A stretch of DNA of 64,000 nucleotides from Dactylis glomerata (lineage: Eukaryota; Streptophyta; Magnoliopsida; Poales; Poaceae), in NCBI GenBank assembly GCA_007115705.1, contig QXEO01000869.1, positions 1,891,001 through 1,955,000 of the forward strand. The letters are read 5' to 3'. Position numbers and translations under genes: made by a program. Below the pieces are notes generated by a model. It was not told the DNA's origin, made no database searches, and worked only from the letters and a program-made list of their open reading frames with translations. This document shows, one piece after another, positions 11,664 through 24,180 of the stretch (within the stretch, counting starts at the first letter, position 1; each line of letters starts with the position of its first letter).

Positions 11664-12324
11664 TTGGGCCTCCAAGTGCAGAGGTTTGTAGAACAGCAAC
11701 AAGTTTCCCTTAAGTGGATCACCCAAGGTTTATCAAACTCAGGGAGGAAGAGGTCAAAGCTATCCCTCTCAAACAACCCTGCAATTACGATACAGAAAGT
11801 CTCTTGTGTCCCCAACACACCCAATACACTTGTCAGATGTATAGGTGCACTAGTTCGGCGAAGAGATAGTGAAATACAAGTAGTAGTGATGATTATAAGT
11901 AGTAACTGGAATATGAAATAAGTATCGTTGCAAGCAAACATGTAACAAAACTGAAAGGAAACGGTGTGCGATGCTTGGAAACAAGGCCTAGGGATCATAC
12001 TTTCACTAGTGGACACACTCTCAACAAATATAACATAATTGAACCAATAGATACTATCATCAATATGCAACTCAAAACAATTCTCCAATGGAAAACGAAC
12101 ACTAATCATGCATAGGGCTATGAAGCACTCCTCAGAGTCCGTATGTACCCAAACTAGATTGTCCCACACTATCACCATGAACGCACTAGATGGTTCCAAC
12201 AAACACCAACAATTCATAGAGACATTAACCAAAAAGATACATATGATGCACACACTAGTCACCTTTACACCATGATACGAGGTATCTCCGGAGAGTATAA
12301 TAATAAAGCATAGGAGTAGCATAA
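11664..12324. mobile_element. LTR-like fragment of another repeat, truncated at the Gypsy LTR
   Basis: It begins TGTTGGGCCTCCAAGTGCAG and continues with phrases common in Triticeae repeats, such as CACTAGTTCGGCGAAGAGAT and AAACAAGGCCTAGGG. No coding sequence is seen. It stops abruptly where the TGATACGTC LTR begins at 12325, and its continuation is not found beyond the right LTR. The family name is not known to me. Confidence 0.5.
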
Positions 12325-13720
12325 TGATACGTCCAAAACGTATTTACTTTCCCGAACACTTTTGCTATTGTTTCTCCCCTAATTTGTGTGTTTTGAATAC
12401 CACTAACACGGACTAACACTGTTTTCAGCAGAATTGCTCTGGTGTCTTGTTTTTGTGCAGAAATCAAACTTTCAGTAAAAATTCGGGAAAAATCATCAAA
12501 AATCCTATTTCACCAGAAGACCCACGGAGCCAGAAGACGAGACGGAGTGGAGGCACGAGGCCTCCACACACACAGGGGGCGCGGCCCAGCCCTGGCCGCG
12601 CCCACCTGGTGTGAGGGTGGCTCGGCCATCGCCTCGACCCCTCCTTCGGCCTACATAGACCCCTTTACCTGAAAATATCGGGGAGATGGCGTTTTTCCTA
12701 GATAGACTTCCACTGCGCTGCCGCCATCAGAAACCGCAATTTGGAACCAGAAACTCCGTTCTGGCACCCTGCCGGGACGGGGATTTGGAGGAGATCTTCA
12801 TCACCATCATCACCGACGTCCCTCCATCAACCATCCATGACTCCCCCATCCATGTGTGAGTAATTCCCCCACTGTAGGTGAGGGGATGGTAGGGATTGGA
12901 TGAGATTGTTCATGTAATTTGATATGAGATTGTTAGGGTATAGTGCCTAGTATCTTTATTTAGTGCCTATGACATTGTTGCAACTTGTTGTGCTTAATGC
13001 TTGTCACTTTGGGCCCGGGTGCCATGATTTCAGATCTGAATATGTTATTATTTCTATGATGATACTTGTTGTTTATGGTCTTACCTACAAGTTGTATACA
13101 CATATTGTTGTCCGAAACCCGATGCCCCAAAGTGACAGAAATTGGGATAACCGGAGGGGATGGCTACGATGTGAGGATCACATGTGTTCACCGAGTGTTA
13201 ATGCTTTGCTCCGGTACTTTATTAAAAGGAGTACCTTAATTACCAGTAGTTTCCCTTGAGGCCCTGCTGCAACAGGCTGGTAGGACAAAAGATGTCGTGC
13301 AAGTTTCTCCTTGTGAGCACGTACGACTATATACGGAACACATGCCTATGATTGTTTGTACTAGGATGCTTTATCATTATTTATCTACAATGCCCATGTC
13401 TCATTAATTTCATGAATTATCTTATCCATGCAACGCCCGTACATCCATCCCTATACCCACAGTATTTGTTCCTATTGTTTACTATTGCTACTTGTCGCTG
13501 CTATTTTACTACTATTGTTACTGTTTCACTACTATCACCACTATAAAACTGTTGCTACTGATAAACCACTGCGAGCAAGACTATTTCCAGGTGCAGCTGA
13601 ATTGACAACTCATATGTTAAGGCTTACATATATTCTTTGGCTCCCCTTGTGTCGAATCAATAAATTTGGGCTTTACTTCCCTCGAAGACTGTTGCGATCC
13701 CCTATACTTGTGGGTCATCA
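12325..13720 (+). repeat. 5' LTR of the Gypsy element
   Basis: It starts TGATACGTCCAAAACG and ends CTTGTGGGTCATCA. It has a CG-rich segment with GGGGGCGCGGCCCAGCC near 12577. The TGATACGTC start is shared with many Triticeae Gypsy LTRs. Confidence 0.9.
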
Positions 13721-13731
13721 AGACTATTTTC

Positions 13732-13749
13732 TGGCGCCGTTGCCGGGGA
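13732..13749 (+). other. Primer binding site, tRNA-Asp type
   Basis: TGGCGCCGTTGCCGGGG lies 11 bases after the 5' LTR, at the spacing and with the sequence seen in Triticeae Gypsy elements primed by tRNA-Asp. Confidence 0.85.
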
Positions 13750-13808
13750 GCATAGCTTTATTTGTAAGTTCACTTGGTATTCATATTGTTCGCTGCAATC
13801 CTTTCATC

Positions 13809-16454
13809 ATGGGTAAACCTCGTGATGGAAAAGTTCCTATATTGCCATCCACTACAAGAAGAGGTACGACTTTGAACACCTCTGTTGCTCTTGATTCGCC
13901 ATCTGTTATGAGTAAGTTGCTTACACCACCACACGCACACGCTACTGCTACTACTTCTGCTAAGTTTGAAAATGCCACTGATAATTTAGATGATGCTTCT
14001 ACTGTGCTTGATGAGAGTGGTTCGCTAGGTTCCTTTTTAGATGCTATAATTGCTAGAGCTAAGTTGGGAAACACCACTGTTACACCTGTTAGTTCACCTG
14101 AGTCTAGGGAATGTCCTAGTGATGATTTTGATGATGCTTATATTGAGCTTAATGATGATTTTATTGCTGAAGCACGTGCTACTCGTAATGCTGCTGAGGT
14201 TAAAGAACTTCTTGCAAGACGTTCTGTTAGATATAATTTGTTTCCTGATCCTAAGTTTGCTGCTTCTCCCATAAATATTAGAGACAAGGATTATGATTTC
14301 TCTTTGGATTTATCTTACATATCTATTGTTGAGAAAACTCCTTTTTGTGGTACTAAAGATGAGAGTGCTATGGAGCACATGAATGAGCTTTCTACTTTGA
14401 GTAATTTGTTTTCTGATGATATTAAGCTCCGCACTTACTTTGTTGCTAAGATTTTTCCTTTCTCGTTGAAAGATGCAGCTAAAACTTGGTTTAATAGCTT
14501 GTCTCCTGAATCTATTCATAGTCCTATTGCTTTGGTTAATGCTTTCTTTCAGAAATATTTTCCTGCTAGTGCTCAACATGCTGCTGTGCAGAAAATCTTT
14601 GATTTTGAACAGGGGAAATGAGAGATACTGCCTGAATCTTGGACAAGGTTTTGTTCTTTAATTAGAGCTTTACCTAAAGAACCATTGCCTAAAAATGAAC
14701 TCCTTGATATATTTTATAATGGACTAATTGATGAATCTAAGTCATATTTGGATAGTTGTGCTGGTTGTGTTTTCAGGGAAAGAACTCCGGCTGAAGCTGA
14801 AGAATTAATGTCTAAAATAAGCCAGAATCATGATGATTGGACTCTAGTTGAGCCAACACCAGCACCAACACCTGCGCCAGTCCCAGAGCCTATGCTGAAG
14901 AAGAGAGGGATGATTGAATTAAATGATGAAGTTATGAAGGAAGCTAAGAAATCTCTTAAGGACAAAGGTATTAAGGCCGAAGATGTGAAGAATTTACCTC
15001 CTATAGAAGAATTATGTAAGCCAATCCCTCACCCATCTACAATTGAGGTACACTCTCTCCAACGCTTTGATGAAAGAGATATTCCTTATTCTAAACCTCC
15101 TGATCAATGCTTAGATGAATTTGATAATTTTATTGTTAAGCAAGAAAATTTTAATAGAATGGTGCAGAATCATTTGTTGGAAAATTCTAGAGCTATTAAC
15201 AAGTTGCAGGATATTGTGGAGAGAACCTCCAATGATGTGAAGATACTTGTTAAACATTTTCAAATGGTTCAAACACAAATTGATCAGCTTACCAAGGTGC
15301 AAAAAGACTTGCTAGTTAATGCCGCAAGAGAGAAGCAAGCATGTGAAATACGCACAAGAAGTGGTGCTACTACTCAAGATCCATTATATCCTGAAGGACA
15401 TCCTAAGAGGGTCGAGCAAGATTCTCAACGTACTTCAAGTGATGATATTCCTTCCAAGAAGAAGAAGAAGAAGAAGCATAAAACAACTACAGAATCATCT
15501 GATGCAGGTAAAGATCTTAACTGTGTTTCTATTTTTGATGCTAAAACTGAACCAGGAGATGCTTCCGATAAAGAAGAAGTTGAAGAGGAACCAGAAAAGA
15601 TTGATAAGAATGCAAAGTACACCAAAGAAGACTTCATTGCCACCAAGCATGGTAATGAGAGAGAACCCTGGGTACATAAACCAATGCCTTTTCCTGGTAA
15701 GAAACACAAGTCCAAGGAAGAAGAACACTACAACAGGTTTTGTGAATGGATGAGACATTTATTTTTGCAAATTCCTTTGACTGATGCTATTAGAATGCCT
15801 CCTTATGCAAAGTATATGAAAGATATTGTTACTAACAAAAGGAAGATTCCTAATGAGGAAATTTCCACTTTACTTGCTAATTATTCCTTTGATGGTAAAG
15901 TACCAGAGAAGCTTGGAGATCCAGGTATACCAACTATTCCTTGCTCCATTTAAAATAACTATGTTAGAACTGCTTTATGTGATTTGGGAGCTGGAGTTAG
16001 TGTCATGCCTTTTTCTCTTTATAAGAGACTTGATCTAGAAAAATTAGTATCAACTGATATATCTTTGCAGATGGCTGATAAGTCTACTACTATTCCTATT
16101 GGTATATGTGAAAATGTTCCTGTTCAAGTTGCTAATAGTTGTTTGATATTAACTGACTTTGTTGTGTTGGAAATGCCTGAAGATGATAATATGTCTATTA
16201 TTCTTGGGAGACCTTTTCTAAACACTGCAGGTGCTGTTATTAATTGCAATCAAGGAAAAGTAACTTTTAATGTTAATGATAAAGAGTACACGGTTTATTT
16301 TCCCAAGAAGATTGATAGAAAGAATGCTCTAAATTCCGTCAAAAATGTTGAGACCATCAGAGTTGGTCAAATTATTTGTTCAGAGCGAAAGCCCAATGAA
16401 GAATATAAAATTATTATGATTGGGACTATGCCTATCAAAGTTGAGGTAACATAA
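13809..16454 (+). pseudogene. Gypsy gag-protease frame with two nonsense codons
   Basis: An ATG at 13809 (MGKPRDGK) opens a frame that continues in phase to 16454 across a TGA at 14619-14621 and a TAA at 15951-15953. The gag core is shown by FSLKDAAKTWFNSLSPESI and a following coiled, charged region. A proline-rich PTPAPTPAP linker and a poly-lysine stretch (about 15460-15478) follow. The retropepsin is recognisable by CDLGAGVSVMP (15980-16010) and ILGRPFLNTAG (about 16200). No polymerase domain follows. The TGA and the TAA look like single-base changes inside conserved coding sequence. Confidence 0.85.
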
Positions 16455-17289
16455 GCATTAAGTGAAGTGCAAAGTTTTGCCTCATATAAAGTTAGTTTGG
16501 GAACAAGACTTGATCAACCTTGTTAACAAAGTGATTTTATATGAACGAAACTTCATTTTTCACCGCATCTACTCCACCTCACTTATATTTACCTATTCAA
16601 TTTTATTCCTTTAGTTTAGTTACGTGATTAAGAGTATCTCAGAGCTGCTGCATACTTGGTTTTGATTTGCTTGAAATCTTTTCATCTTCGTTTTTCTGAG
16701 TTTTTTATCGATAAGCCAATTTCTGAAAAATCCTCGAAAATAAAGTTTCTCGAAAAATTCCAGAAAATTCTTTATAAATTTTATGTCAAAAATGGGACAG
16801 AGAGACACCTGGGAGACACCAGGAGGGGCTGCCACGCCACCTCCCACACAGGGGGCGCGGCCCAGCCTGGGGCGCGCCCACCTGGTGTGAGAGGGCCCCA
16901 CCTGGCCTCTCACTTATCTCTTCCTCCCCTGCTCTTTCTCTCTCCCGAAAACAATGACACACCCAGCTCAAACCCGAGTTCTTGCTGTTCTTCACCTCGA
17001 TTTTTCGATATCCTTGCTCAGCCCATCATTTCTGCTGAGATTTGGAGCATCTGTTCTCCGGTATGTGACTCCTCCGCTTGTCCAAGTAGAATTTATTTTG
17101 GTGAAGTATTTCTTGAGTATTTTAGCATTGTAGGTGGCAGGATAAATGAGTATGCTTGCTTGTTCTATTGCTTAGAAATGATATTTTGATGCATGTTAGC
17201 TCTCTATTAACTCACTATAGTAGTTCCCTACATTTGTTTGTCTCAAAATCATATTTTATGAGGTTTGTTAAAAATTTCAGAAAAGGGAC

Positions 17290-18407
17290 ATGGATAACTT
17301 CACCTATGGAGAAGTGTTTGAAAGAGAAGCACCAAGGTCCTCAAGGCCTTCAAGATCCACTGCTCAATATAGGATATCCTATAATGAAGATCTTATGTCA
17401 CCAAACCTTGAGGGGGACGATGGAGATGCACATCCATCGACCTTCCCTTTACTAATTTTTTGCGTGATGCGGGGATTCTTAATGATTTCTTGCTTCTTGT
17501 TAACAGGGTTGGATTGACTACATACATGATGGATGAGAGTAATCAATATGCCATTCTCATAAAGATTTTCGTTGAAAGTTTTAAATTCACTAATGCTCAT
17601 TACAATCCTTCCATTGCATTCAAGATTTATGATAGGCCTATCACCATGTCTTTGGAAAGATTTTGTAATATTCTAGGTATACCCATGTTTGGGACGGCGA
17701 GGAAGATGCTACAACAGCCCGCCGATTTAGTGGAGCTTTACCGAGGAGTGACCAATGATGATGACCACACCGCACAGCGTGGCAAGATAAGAAACATTCA
17801 ACTCCCAGCTATTAGATATTTTACTTACTATCTTGCCACTAGTGTACTTGGTAGAGGAAACACTAGCAATATCTCCAACTATTATTTAGCTTTTCTAGCT
17901 ACCGCTCTTGATGTTAGTAGGAAGTATAACCTCCGTGCTATTATTGCTCGTCGCCTAGCTGCTAGGGGACCTATTTATGGAGGTATTATTGCTGCGCGCA
18001 TTGTTGCTGCTCTTGAACTTCCTATTGCTCCTCATGATATATTGTTGACTCCGCAGAGGCTCGATCTTGCTGCCATGAAGCTCCATCATTTTGTTACTGC
18101 TAACTCACGTGCAGGGAAATTAGTTTACAGGATGTTATTCACTGATGGAGAGGAAAGGGAAGTGCCTTTGCCACAACCCAGTTTGTTCAGTATTGATAAC
18201 AGGCCATGGTCACGCATGAAGGAGGAGTTGGACGAGCGGCTTAGGGTTCTCGGTTTCAACGTACAGCATGGCATCGTGGACCAGGAGGAAGAGGAGGAGC
18301 CGGCCTACCACTTCACCACATACCACTCCGGGGCGTCCTCGAATTCATATCAGGACGATGGTGCTTCTTTGTCGCACTACGGAGGCGCCACCTCGTGGCC
18401 GAGTTGA
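17290..18407 (+). pseudogene. Accessory ORF in the env-like position, copy A, one frameshift
   Basis: The protein starts MDNFTYGEVFEREAPRSS and contains ERFCNILGIPMFGTARKM and HDILLTPQRLDLAAMKL. It ends in an acidic, Ser/Tyr-rich tail (QEEEEEPAYHF). Near 17448 one base is missing relative to copy B, shifting the frame between 17290-17450 and 17460-18407. It sits between protease and 3' LTR, where some Gypsy lineages carry an extra or env-like ORF. The family may be related to Athila-type ORF1 or plant-transposon proteins, but I cannot confirm this. No signal peptide or membrane segment is evident, so a true envelope is unlikely. Confidence 0.6.
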
Positions 18408-18559
18408 CCAAGTTGGGATTGATCTCCACTTAGGCCAAAAGCCTAAGATTGGGGGGAGGTACGCCGACGATTCACTCATCTACATATCATATTTTGTCGG
18501 TCCTTTGTATATCCATGTTTCGTTTTCTTTATTATTCTTGTTCTTATTCCCACTTTTCC

Positions 18560-19560
18560 AAAACAGAAAAAAGACCAAAAATATTTCCGTTGAAAACCTC
18601 GTGTCCCGTGAAGTACGAATACCCAAACCTCATGCTACTCGACTTAGAGTCCCAAGCAAGCTCTTGTCATTGTAAATATATGTGTATCATCGAGAAATGC
18701 CAATGAGGTACCTCCTGCCCGATGACATGGAACAAGCCCACATCAAAATGATAAGACAAACAGATAATGAACACCTCGACATCTCTTTTATTTACCATTG
18801 GTATAGCTTTTTATTGTGAGATGCGTCGTCGAATGCCCACTATGGGCATGCTGTAAATTTCCACCACGAATTATGCATGGCTTAGATTAGCGGCCCAGGC
18901 GTTTCCCTAACACATATAAAAACTCCATGATCCCGCAAGATTCTCAACTTGTTTCACATCGCGAGTATCCATAAACAAAAGATCACGATATCAACTCAAA
19001 TGAAAGATAGTGCAATGTTGAAAGCTTGCCCCATGACGGCATGGCTGGGCTAATTTCCAACTTACAACTTGCAAGCATAACAACTCAACATAAGAGAGCC
19101 ACAATGTCAAAATTTTAAAACGATAAAAGTAAAGTGTGCCATCAGGTTCGTGAGAGCTTTACTGACCAATTTTCGCATAACACCAAAAGAGTTTAATTTG
19201 AAGGATAGATAAAAGCAAGTCAAATGTACTTTGGAATAGCAAATTGCTAATAGGTATGTATGGTGGACACATTGGAACAACTTGGTTTTTAGGAGTTGGA
19301 TGCACGAGTAGAGCTCATACTCAGTACAAAAATGAGGGCTAGCAAAAGACTCGGAGCGACCAACTAAGAGAGCAATAACGGCCATAATCATGCAAAGCGA
19401 TAAAGCAACATTAAAAGAAGCATAAGATGGCATCAAAAGTCAAAAAATGAATGATCATAGAGGCTTATGGCGACTTTGTATGAGTCAAACATGTGTGAGC
19501 ATGCGCCAAGTCAACCCAAATAAAGCATCAAGGAGAAAACCAAAATAATGCTTCCAAATA
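18560..19560. other. Non-coding spacer between ORF copies, partly an inverted copy of 3' internal sequence
   Basis: No gene is seen. Read on the minus strand, 19120-19550 resembles 21490-21900 in plus orientation. Shared phrases include GTTATTGCTCTCT, TTTTGCTAGCC and CGTGCATCCAA, in the same order. The spacer thus holds a diverged inverted piece of the element's own 3' region. Confidence 0.55.
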
Positions 19561-19667
19561 ATTTTGATGCATGTTAGCCCTCTAGTAACTTCCTATAGTA
19601 GTTTCCTACACTTGTTTGTTTCAAAATCATTTTTTATGAGGTTTGTCAAAAATTTCAGAAAAGGGAC

Positions 19668-20807
19668 ATGGACAACTACACCTATGGAGAAATCTTTGAA
19701 AGAGAAGCACCAAGGTCATCGAGGCCTTCAAGATCTACTGCTCAATATAGAATGTCCTACAATGAAGATCTTATGTCACCAAACATTGAGGGGAACGATG
19801 GAGATGCGCATCCATCCACCTTCCCTTGTGCTAACTTTTTGAGTGATGCAGGGATTCTTGATGATTTCTTGCTCCTTATTAACAGGGTTGGATTGACTGC
19901 TTACATGACGGATGAGAGTAATCAATATGCTATTCTCACAAAGATTTTCGTTGAAAGCTTTAAATTCACTAACACTCATTTCAATCATTCCATTGCATTT
20001 AAGATTTATGATAAGTCTATCACCATGTTTTTGGAGAGGTTTTGTGATATTCTAGGTATACCCATGTTTGGGACGGCGAGGAAGATGCTACATCAGCCCA
20101 CTGATTTGTTGGAGCTCCACCGAGGGGTGACTAACGATGATGACCGCACAGCACAACTGGCAAGATAAGGAACATTCAACTCCCAGCTATTAGATATTTT
20201 ACTTACTATCTTGCCACTAGTATTCTTGGTAGAGGGAACACTAGCAATATCTCCAACTATCATTTAGCTTTTCTAGCCACTGCTCTTGATGTTAGCAAGA
20301 AGTATATCCTCGGTGCTCTTATTGCTCGTCGCCTAGCCGCTAGGGGACCTATTTTTGGAGGCATTGTTGTTGCACACATTGTTGCTGCACTAGGTCTTTC
20401 TATTGCTCCCCATGATATATTGTTGACTCCACATAGGCTCGATCTTGCTGCCATGAAGCTCCATCACTTTGTTACTGCTAACTCATGTGCAGGGAAATTA
20501 GTTTATAGAATGTTATTCACTGATGGAGAAGAAAGGGAAATTCCCTTGCCGCAGTCCAGTTTGTTCACTATTCACAAGCAGCCATGGTCGCGCATGAAGG
20601 AGGAGTTCGATGAGCAGCTTAGGTTGCTCGGTTCCCACGTTCAGCACGGCGTGGTGGACTAGGAGGAAGAGGAGGCGTCTGCTGATCACTACACCACATA
20701 CTACACCGGGGCGTCCTCGAGCTCGTACCAGGACGAAGGTACTTCTTCGTCGCACTTTGGAGGTGCCACCTCGTGGCTGAATTGGCCGAGTTGGGATTGA
20801 TTTCCAC
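19668..20807 (+). pseudogene. Accessory ORF, copy B, frameshift plus nonsense
   Basis: This is a second copy of the 17290 ORF, starting MDNYTYGEIFEREAPRSS. It lacks one base near 20155 relative to copy A, so the frame breaks after DDDRTAQ. A TAG at about 20660 replaces a CAG of copy A in the acidic tail. Its lesions differ from that of copy A, so the two decayed independently. The flanking DNA is also duplicated: about 17170-18540 matches 19550-20935, including the polypurine-like AAGCTTGGGGGGAGGT at 20823. Confidence 0.6.
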
Positions 20808-20959
20808 TTAGGCCAAAAGCCTAAGCTTGGGGGGAGGTACACCGACGATTCACTCATCTATATATCATATTTTGTCGGTCCTTTGTATATTCATGTTTCG
20901 CTTTCTTTATTGTTCTTGTTCTTATTTCTTCTTTCCAAAACACAAAAAGACCAAAAATA

Positions 20960-22768
20960 TTTCCGTTGTTTCTCTTCATTCGTTTTTTTAAGTTTCTAGC
21001 TTTGGTTTGCTTTGTTCTCTATTTTCGGTTTGAAGTTTGAAAAACCCAAAAATATTTTGCTTTGTTTGCTATTTCTTTCCGTTCTTGTTGCAAAATTTGA
21101 AAACCCAAAAATATTTGTTGTTCTTCTTCGGTTTTGTAAAGTTTGTTGCAGAGTTCAGTCTCTCGTGACTCATTTGGAGCTTGGTATTCATTTCATATTA
21201 TTCAAGCCACACAAGTGAAAAGGCAATAATGACAACATATGACAATCCGAGATGTGGTAAGAGGCTGGTATGAACTCTATTTGTTTTCATTTTTGTACAT
21301 ATACTCATCTATGTGGACATGCTTAGTCGGTTCATGTAAGGTATATGTTATCTAATGGATGCTTTGTAGTTCTTGCTCTCATATGATTAGTTCCAATTTA
21401 CTAATAGTTTGTAGCATGTCATGTAGATGCTTGCTTGCATTGTCTTATTCATAATATGGTATGTTATTGTGGTATCCACCTCTGAAAGTTTCATTTGAAT
21501 CGACTTGGCACATGCTCAAGCATGCACATGACTGAACAAAAAGTCAATTAAGCCTCGATGATTTACTTTGCCTCAGAGTTCTTGTATCATTTTTATGCCT
21601 ATATTAATTTTGTTTTGTCACAAGCATGATTATGACAGTTATTGCTCTCTCGATTGTCGCTTCCCATTCTTTTGCTAGCCTTCACTTGTACTGAGAGGGA
21701 ATACTTCTCGTGCATCCAATTACCAAAAACCAAATCTACCAAAGAGTCCACTATAAATTCCTATGCACGATATTTCAAAGCCATTCCAAGTAAATTTTCA
21801 TGTGCTACCTTTCAAAACTTTCAAATACTTCTCATGTTGTGCCACTGTTTTTAGCTCATGAGGACGTAGTGGTCGGATTTGCTATCTTCCATATTAAATT
21901 AAGTACCACTCGACTAGGCAGCTTCATCTGCTCGTCATTAATTTTGCAAGGGAGCTGGTCAGACCACTGTAATCTAATCTAAAAAAAGAAAAGAAAAAAG
22001 GGCACTCTTCCATGGTATGTGAAAGTTGGTGGGCACCCGATGGAATCGGTTAGCCATGGTTTGAGAAATGAAAAAGGTGGGGAGGAGTGCCAAAGCTTTA
22101 TAAAAGAGCACCAATGTGCCAAATTTTCAAAGAACTCGGAACCGCTCTCACTTATTTATTATGGAAGATAGCAAGTCCCCATTGCCAGTCATTGACATGA
22201 AACAACCACCTCTCAAAATAAATTTTTATCTCTGTTTTGCAAATGAAAAGCTCTAGCACATGTTAAATCACTGCTTCCCTCTGCGAAGGGCCTTTCTTTT
22301 ACTTTTATGTTGAGTCTTCATCTTCTAACTTTAAGCACCTTCTTGAGAGCATAGTTGTTATTCTTAGTATAATGTGCTTGTCCCAGAACACGGTTAATTG
22401 TGGTATAACTTTGATGCTTGTATCTTTGATATTTTTACTTCTAGTCTTCCTTTGGACTTCAGAGGTGCCTCAGCATTTATGTTTTGCTCCACAAATAAAG
22501 GCAAGCGGGATACCACTCTTTCATATCATTTATGAACATTACAATCTTGCAACTTCTTATGTTTCATGTTACTTGTTATTAGTATGTTGGCACTCTTTCA
22601 TAGCTTGCTTGACTATGAGGTAACTTTAGTTGCATATTTCTTATTATGAATTGCATGAGTACTTGATCATATAGTTAGTATATATACATCTATGAAGCAA
22701 ATGTGTTCGTGAAAGTTTCTTTTATCGCTCTCAGTTGTTAAATGAATTGCTTGAGGACAAGCAATAGC
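20960..22768. other. 3' internal non-coding region of the Gypsy element
   Basis: This AT-rich sequence has no gene or significant reading frame. It contains repeated phrases of the type GAAAAACCCAAAAATATTT at 21040-21115. Part of it occurs inverted at 19120-19550. Confidence 0.5.
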
Positions 22769-22784
22769 TAAGCTTGGGGGGAGT
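22769..22784 (+). other. Polypurine tract of the Gypsy element
   Basis: TAAGCTTGGGGGGAGT directly precedes the TGATACGTC start of the 3' LTR, where plus-strand DNA synthesis would be primed. Near-identical purine tracts occur at 18444-18459 and 20823-20838. Confidence 0.85.
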
Positions 22785-24180
22785 TGATACGTCCAAAACG
22801 TATCTACTTTCCCGAACACTTTTGCTATTGTTTTTCCTCTAATTTGTGTGTTTTGAATACAACTAACACAGACTAACGCTGTTTTCAGCAGAATTGCTCT
22901 GGTGTCTCGTTTTTGTGCAGAAATCCGACTTTCAGGAAAAATCTCGGAAAATATTGCAAAAATTCTATTTTGCCAGAAGACCCACGGAGCCAGAAGGAGA
23001 GAAGAAGGAAGGCAGTGGCCTGGGCTCACCACCAGGGGGCGCGGCCCAGCCCTGGCCGCGCCCACCTGTGGTGAGGCCGCCTCGGCCGTCGCCTCGACCC
23101 CTCCTTCCGCCTACATATACCCTCTGACCTGAAAACAGCGGGGGTTCGGCATTTTTCCCAGATAGACTTCCGCTGCGCCGCCACCATTAGAAACCGCGAT
23201 TCGGAACCAGAAACTCTGTTCTGGCACTCTGCCGGGACGGGGATTTGGAGGAGATCTTCATCACCATCACCACCGACGTCTCTCCATCAACCATCCATGA
23301 CTTCCCCATCCATATGTGAGTAATTCCCGCTATAGGCGAAGGGGATGGTAGGGATTGGATGAGATCATTCATGTAATTTGCTATGAGATTGTTAGGGCAT
23401 AGTGCCTAGTATCTTTTATTAGTGCTTATGACATTGTTGCAACTTGTTGTGCTTAGTGCTTGTCACTTTGGGCCCGAGTGCCATGATTTCAGATCTAAAC
23501 TTGTTATTGTTTTATGATGATACTTGTTGTTTATGGTCTTACCTACAAGTTGTATACACATATTGTTGTCCGGAACCCGAGGCCCCAAAGTGACAGAAAT
23601 TGGGATAACCGGAGGGGATGGCTGTGATGTGAGGATCACATGTGTTCACCGAGTGCTAATGCTTTGCTCTGGTACTTTATTAAAAGGAGTACCTTAATTA
23701 CCAGTAGTTTCCCTTGAGGCCCTGCTGCAACAGGCTGGTAGGACAAAAGATGTCGTGCTAGTTTCTCATTGCGAGCACGTACGACTATATACGGAACACA
23801 TGCCTATGATTGTTAGTGCTAGGATGCTTTATCATTATTTATCTGTAATGCCCATGTCTCACTGATTTCATGAATTATCTTATCCATGCAACGCCCGTAC
23901 ATCCATCCCTATGCCTACAGTATTTCATCCTGCTATTTACTATTGCTACTATTATCGCGTTTATTCTACTACTGCTGTTACTGTTTCATTACTATCACCA
24001 CTATAAAACTATTGCTACTGATAAACCACTGCGAGCAAGTTTGTTTCCAGGTGCAGTTGAATTGACAACTCATCTGTTAAGGCTTATAAATATCCTTTGG
24101 CTCCCCTTGTGTCAAATCAATAAATTTGGGTTTTACTTCCCTCGAAGACTGTTGCGATCCCCTATACTTGTGGGTCATCA
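22785..24180 (+). repeat. 3' LTR of the Gypsy element
   Basis: It is 1396 bp, the same length as the 5' LTR, from TGATACGTCCAAAACG to GTGGGTCATCA. It differs from the 5' LTR by many substitutions. It ends directly at a truncated plant-mobile-domain gene. Confidence 0.9.

Larger units (their letters stand above)
12325..24180 (+). mobile_element. Non-autonomous Gypsy LTR retrotransposon, 11.9 kb
   Basis: Two LTRs of equal length (1396 bp; 12325-13720 and 22785-24180) flank a tRNA-Asp-type primer site, a gag-protease frame, two copies of an accessory ORF and a polypurine tract. No reverse transcriptase, RNase H or integrase is seen in 9 kb of internal sequence, so mobility would need helper enzymes. 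The LTRs differ at about one base in ten over the first 200 bp by eye. The 5-bp flanks (CATAA and GCGAG) do not match, so this is an old or recombinant element. Confidence 0.85.

Noticed and set aside
11543..12322. 259-codon minus-strand frame
   Set aside because: It crosses LTR-like repeat sequence and has no recognisable domain; its composition looks random.
17290..18407. Accessory ORF as a true envelope gene
   Set aside because: No signal peptide, membrane span or glycoprotein features are seen, only its position is env-like.
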